From Nomia melanderi (lineage: Eukaryota > Arthropoda > Insecta > Hymenoptera > Halictidae): 64,000 nucleotides of DNA. Made by a program: the position numbers and the translations under genes. This document shows, one piece after another, positions 59,713 to 64,000 of this stretch (its first letter is position 1; each line of letters starts with the position of its first letter). The stretch covers positions 13,729,501 through 13,793,500 of the forward strand of contig NC_135007.1 of the NCBI RefSeq assembly GCF_051020985.1. Direction: 5' to 3'. Under the pieces are notes generated by a model. That model was not told where the DNA came from, ran no database searches, and saw only the letters and a program-made list of their open reading frames with translations.

Positions 59713-60681
59713 TTTTCTTTTTCCTAATTGAAATCTCATACGGTAGAAACAATTCTTTGAGCGAGGGTACGCTCGGCCGGACGGTTATTTATCTAGCGAG
59801 TTTCACCATCTATCGTTCCGTCTACTCAGCGCCTTGATGGACCAATCATTTAGATTGCGCGCCGATGAAACGCGAGCTTAATTTTCTCCGGTAATGACGG
59901 CCGATCCATTTAACTGGTTACCCCTTCGGAACGTAGTTAAAACCGTGCCGTTTGCGAGCGCGAGATTGACCAGGCTTCGAGGAACGTTCGCTCGATCATG
60001 CGCGAGATCAATTAATTACAGAGACAAGCGGAGACACCTTCCATTAATTCGTCTCTCGTAACAATAAAGAATTCCGTATCGACGCGCGTCCGCCTTCTTA
60101 ACGACGATCGCCGGACCTGTTCTCGGCAGACGGAAAAAATAGGGCTGCCTTGGAATAAATTTAACGGGCTCGGGCGCGTACGGGTCCGCGGGTAGCGTGG
60201 ATCGATCGTTACCGATTTTTCTTATTCGGTGAAAGAAGTTCTGCCGGTGCGTTCGTTTCTCGGTTTATTACGGCTCACGAGCCAAGGATAAAGACGAGGA
60301 AGGAGAGCGGCGCTCGCGGAAAGAACGAGGACTCGCTCGCCGCGGCGCGGCTCCGGGGCAACAAAAATGCGAATCAGGTTTCTCGCGCCCCCATTAATCT
60401 CGGAAATTCCGTGTCCCCTTGAACGCGACGTTTCCACGTACCCATAAACGCGGGCCCGGCGCGCTCGTATTCTCGCGGCGCGCCGCGAGGTATTCCGTAT
60501 TCGTCGGAAAAAATCTCGGGATTACTTTCGAGTACCGTTAATCGAGGCTCCGTTTCGATTTCTTTCGACCGCGAGCGGAGGACGCGCGTCCGCAGGCGCC
60601 ATGCCGGCGAGGGTTACGCGTCGTCTCCTCGCTCCGACAGGTGAACAAAGGTGCTTTTTCGTTTATTATAATGCGACGGAC

Positions 60682-60710
60682 CGCGGCGGCGGCGGCGGCG
60701 GCGGCGGCGG
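60682..60710 (+). repeat. (CGG)n trinucleotide microsatellite
   Basis: About nine to ten uninterrupted CGG units. It is the second CGG array of the window (the other is at 2957) and is fold-back and G-quadruplex prone. Confidence 0.95.
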
Positions 60711-61800
60711 GTAGAACGTGATTCGCGGCGCGGCCGAGTCCTGTCGGGAACCAGGACCGATCGAGTCCGCCCGGCAAAAACGCGAGCCGGATTCCCCGTG
60801 GTCCCATTAATCTTCGAAGTTCTCGCAATTCCACGAAGACGAGGCGTGCGAAGTCGCGAGACGACCCGAGCTGGCCCGTCGCCGATTTCCCTCGGCCCGC
60901 GCTCAAATTCCGCTCGCGTACGCGTCATGGGACCGTCCCTTGAATCGGTCGCCGCGGAATATCGATCTTCCGCGGGTGTCGCGCGATACCTCGACAGCCG
61001 CGACGACCTCGCCGGGTCGCGACACTCGATAATAAATTCGTCCCGCTGTATCGGGCGCTCGAGCGACTCCCGACACCCGAGAAATGGAACTAAACCGGCG
61101 CGGCGCGGCGTGGCGACGGCGAAGGAAGATTTTTCACCGGCAAGGATGCGAATCGCCGGTTAGAAGAGAGCGGGCCGAGGGTCGATCGGCGACGGGGCCG
61201 AGGGAGCAGGCCGGAGAGAAAAGGCCGGGTTATTCAGAGACGCGATTATTAATCGGTACGATCGATTAAATCGCAATGGGATACGGCCGATTGCGTGCGC
61301 AGGATCAATAATATCGCTGGACGGACTTACAAGGCGCAAGGGGATCCTTTAATGCGAGGATAGGTGTATCGATTATTGCGATCTCGTTTATCCGGCTGTT
61401 CTTTTGCCGGCCGCTCTGGCAGCCGATCGGCCGCAACCTTCCACGATCGCGGATTGCCCGGGACACGACGGTCGCCGCGCGCAATTACTCCGGCCCCTCG
61501 GAAATCCAACTGTGCATCGATCACGCGGACTCTCCTTGTCCCTCCTTTTACGGCTAAACACTCCGCCGGAGTTCACCAGCGACGCGGACAATTAACACGT
61601 CGGGGGGATCGCACCGGACGCGACGTCGCGCGAACGGCTTTGTCTCGCTGCGCGCGGCGGAGTAGCGACGGGTTCCGTGCGAGAGCGGTATTAGAAAAGC
61701 CGCGAGGTACGCGGTTTCATTCTCCCTGTCATCGGCCGGTAATCAACGAACGGTAGGGAGTGGCGTTGCGGCGGGGACGTCGGTGGCAGAGCGTGAACGC

Positions 61801-61836
61801 GGGGGGGAAAGGGGGGGCGATGCCACGGGTAGCGGG
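61801..61836 (+). other. G-run cluster, G-quadruplex candidate
   Basis: Two runs of seven G separated by AAA, then two GGG runs, giving four G-tracts in 36 bases. This is directly visible and meets the common quadruplex pattern, allowing one longer loop. Confidence 0.6.
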
Positions 61837-61905
61837 TGTCGTTCGACCGGTCCGTAGATCGTATTCTATTGAGACAAACCACGCGAAGCGACGACGTCCG
61901 ACCGG

Positions 61906-61955
61906 CGAGGGAGGAACGGAGCGGGGAGAGGAGGGAGGATGGAAGAGAGGGGTAG
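61906..61955 (+). repeat. Purine tract
   Basis: About 50 bases of GAGGGAGGAAC, GGGGAGAGGAG and GGATGGAAGAGAGG, almost free of pyrimidines. Confidence 0.75.
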
Positions 61956-62125
61956 CCAGCCGGGGAAGGACTATGGAAGGCACGCCACGAACACCGGACA
62001 GCTATCTTAATCGACGACCTTTCTCTTAACCCGCCGATGGTTGCGCGGCACGCTCGGCCGACAGTTGCTTTTCCACGAGTCGCTTCTCGTGGAAGGTCCG
62101 TCGCTTCTCGAACGAGGGAGAATAA

Positions 62126-62147
62126 GCGAGGCGAGGCGAGGCGAGGC
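62126..62147 (+). repeat. (GCGAG)4 pentamer repeat
   Basis: Four perfect GCGAG units. Confidence 0.88.
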
Positions 62148-64000
62148 TGGCCGAACGAGCCGGAGGAAGAATAAGAGACAGAACGGAGGAACGCGGAATC
62201 CGAGGCCGGGAATCGGGCATCGGGGCAACCGGTCGAGACGAGGGGGGAACGGGAACCGGGTACGTGTGGGCGGTTGCCGAATAATAATAAACTGGTCTCT
62301 CGAGCCGCGAGCATCCCGCTCCTCTTTGTCTCCGAGTATTTATATTCTCCGCTTTTTCCTCGGAGCGGCGCGGCGCGGTCTCGCGCGATCGCGCTTTCAA
62401 GAGGCTCGTAAAAGCTTGAATTATTCCGAGAGCTTTCGTCGATAGGTTCGCGCATCGGGCGCCCTTATCGGCCCGCCGCCTAATTAGTTAGCCGGTGAAC
62501 GGAATAGAAACATTAGCGGCGCGTAAACGAGCCGACCGGAAAAATCGACGGGTTGTACGGCGGACGATCGTATTTCTGGAGTCCCGGGCGGGACACGTTA
62601 ATTGCCGTCGGTGGTACGGGGAGCAACGGAAACGCTCGTAACGACAGGTCTTACGCGCCTCGACTATCGGCTAAAAGAGATAGAGATTGCTTCGGCTCGC
62701 TGGGACGGCGCGACGGGGATAAAACCTTTTGCACCTTAGCCAAGGTCGCGGTGCAATTCCGTGACGCGGGGGCTCCAATTACCGCGTCCCGGTACGCCAG
62801 TTTTGAGTCGGTTAATACGCGTAAAAACGTCGTACGTGTGTGTACGCAGTGTCGTGCAACGAGCCGCGCGTTTAAACTGCAGATTTAACTGTCGACATCC
62901 GCCCACGGCTCGTATATAGCGGCCGATTGTAAAGGCAGATTACTAACGAGCTCTTCTGCGCCCTAGTATCCTTCGTGCATGGTTATGAGCGCAGGTAGGA
63001 GCGATAAAGGGAGAAACAAGAGGGAACGATGAGTAGCGGGGACCCGGCGCGCGCAATAATGTAACGATTCGAGAGGACACGCCGAGGAGGCGACGGTTCG
63101 CCGCGCCGTCTGCGCCGATCGAACGAGGAAACTCGACGGGGGGGTTCGCCAGGGAAACCAGATTTCCCGTCTATGTTCCGGGATGTTTCCCCGTCGCCTC
63201 GGCGATACCTCGACGAGATCGAAACGACCCGCGTCGACCGCCGAAATATCCGGCCGTTTCTCGATCGTCGATGCGACAGGTTTTCGAGAAATAAAGGAAA
63301 CGACCGGCGCTCGTTCGTAGCGCCGTGAAGGGCGGGGTCTCCTCGCCTCGCGGCGGGTCGCTTCGCGCACGATGTCCGTATCTGAATTTCTGTGAACGTC
63401 CCCGGCACGGTGACAACGAGACAAACGGCCGCTATTAGCCGAATGCCGAATTTGCGAAAAATAAACCCGGTCCCCGTGGCGAGCGTCGCCGCGCAGGTGG
63501 GGCGGGACGCGCGGTGAACACGGGGACGGAGAGGCGATAACGAATGGCGGGACATATGTCGCGGTGATAGCTTGACAAATATATATTAAACTATTTTAAT
63601 GAGAAGTGGCCGCCATATCTCATCGCAATTACCGGGCACCGACCCGCCGGGGGCCTCGGTTCGACTCGCCTCTCGGCTTGCGGCCCCGTCGCAAAAACAC
63701 GCACCCCGAGAGCAAAGGTTAAGAGGAGGTCCCGCGCAGCTTCTTCTTTCAGCGGAGACGGCGTCGCGTCCTTCGATCGGCCGGAACGATCCGATGCACG
63801 CCTCTTTTGGATCGTCGCGAGCCGTACCGCGCGTGTACCTTCGGTACCTACATACATACTTACAGGGGTACGCGCGACGTTGACGCGACGCCGGTCCTCG
63901 TCGACGATCCGCGGCACCGGGATCATCGACAGCGCGCGCCGAAGCCGAGTGATATCCGTGACGTCTCGATATTCCTTATCCAACTCCATAGAAAATCAAC

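Larger units (their letters stand above)
58375..64000. other. Gene-free CpG-rich stretch
   Basis: No gene is supported. Frames at 61691-62455 (-) and 62983-63555 (-) are arginine/serine-rich with opposing frames. Structure is limited to the TCTCG array, GTC and CGG microsatellites, a purine tract at about 61906-61955, a G-rich cluster at 61801-61836 and a GCGAG array. The last 260 bases contain an acceptor-like CTTTCAG (AG at 63751-63752), but no protein-like exon follows within the window. Confidence 0.6.

Noticed and set aside
61691..62455. 254-codon frame on -
   Set aside because: Ser/Arg/Pro composition created by a purine tract and the GCGAG array; no domain.
63735..63755. CTTCTTTCAG acceptor-like site on +
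   Set aside because: The sequence after it to the window end is not recognisably coding and lacks a good donor on the same strand.

Overview
This 64 kb window looks like non-coding nuclear DNA from a eukaryote, most likely an insect. Three observations point this way. CpG dinucleotides are very abundant, with words such as CGCG, TCGA and ACGT everywhere, and they alternate with short TAATTA/TTAATTAA islands. Microsatellites and long purine or pyrimidine tracts are common. There are two short TTAA-bounded inverted-repeat elements of piggyBac type. CpG-rich, weakly methylated DNA with this texture fits a hymenopteran (bee, wasp or ant). That is inference from composition only; no gene was recognised that would fix the species.

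No protein-coding gene, tRNA, rRNA, known microRNA or CRISPR array could be supported. Open frames of 60-366 codons lie on both strands at nearly uniform density. Their products are arginine-, serine- and proline-rich, they overlap antisense partners of equal quality, and none contains a domain I recognise. This is what stop-poor CpG-rich DNA produces by chance. The simplest reading is a gene desert or one very long intron.

The strongest hint of host-gene context is at 21097-21130 on the + strand. A branch-point-like CTAAC, a pyrimidine tract and CAG are followed directly by GTGAGC. This is the zero-length-exon arrangement known as a recursive-splicing (ratchet) site, which occurs in very long introns of insect developmental and neural genes. 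A second good 5' splice-site match on the + strand is at 605/606.

Layout. 1-20.6 kb is CpG-rich with scattered simple repeats and small palindromes. 20.67-21.19 kb is an AT-rich island holding a 204 bp TTAA element, with the ratchet candidate just after it; a perfect 24 bp GC-armed TAATTAATTA palindrome lies about 0.7 kb upstream. 21.2-31.1 kb is CpG-rich with tandem repeats and a 12-C run. 31.14-31.72 kb is an AT-rich island with a 234 bp TTAA element. 31.7-46.7 kb carries the densest purine/pyrimidine tracts, a G-quadruplex-prone GGGAC array, a CpG-poor patch at 34.5 kb and a diverged duplicated module at 43.6-43.9 kb. 46.75-47.03 kb is an AT island of unknown origin. 51.79-52.11 kb is an element of about 320 bp with 27 bp inverted termini. 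52.1-64 kb is CpG-rich with simple repeats, including a GA tract fused to a GC dinucleotide run.

If there is a function here, it is more likely cis-regulatory or splicing-related than protein-coding.
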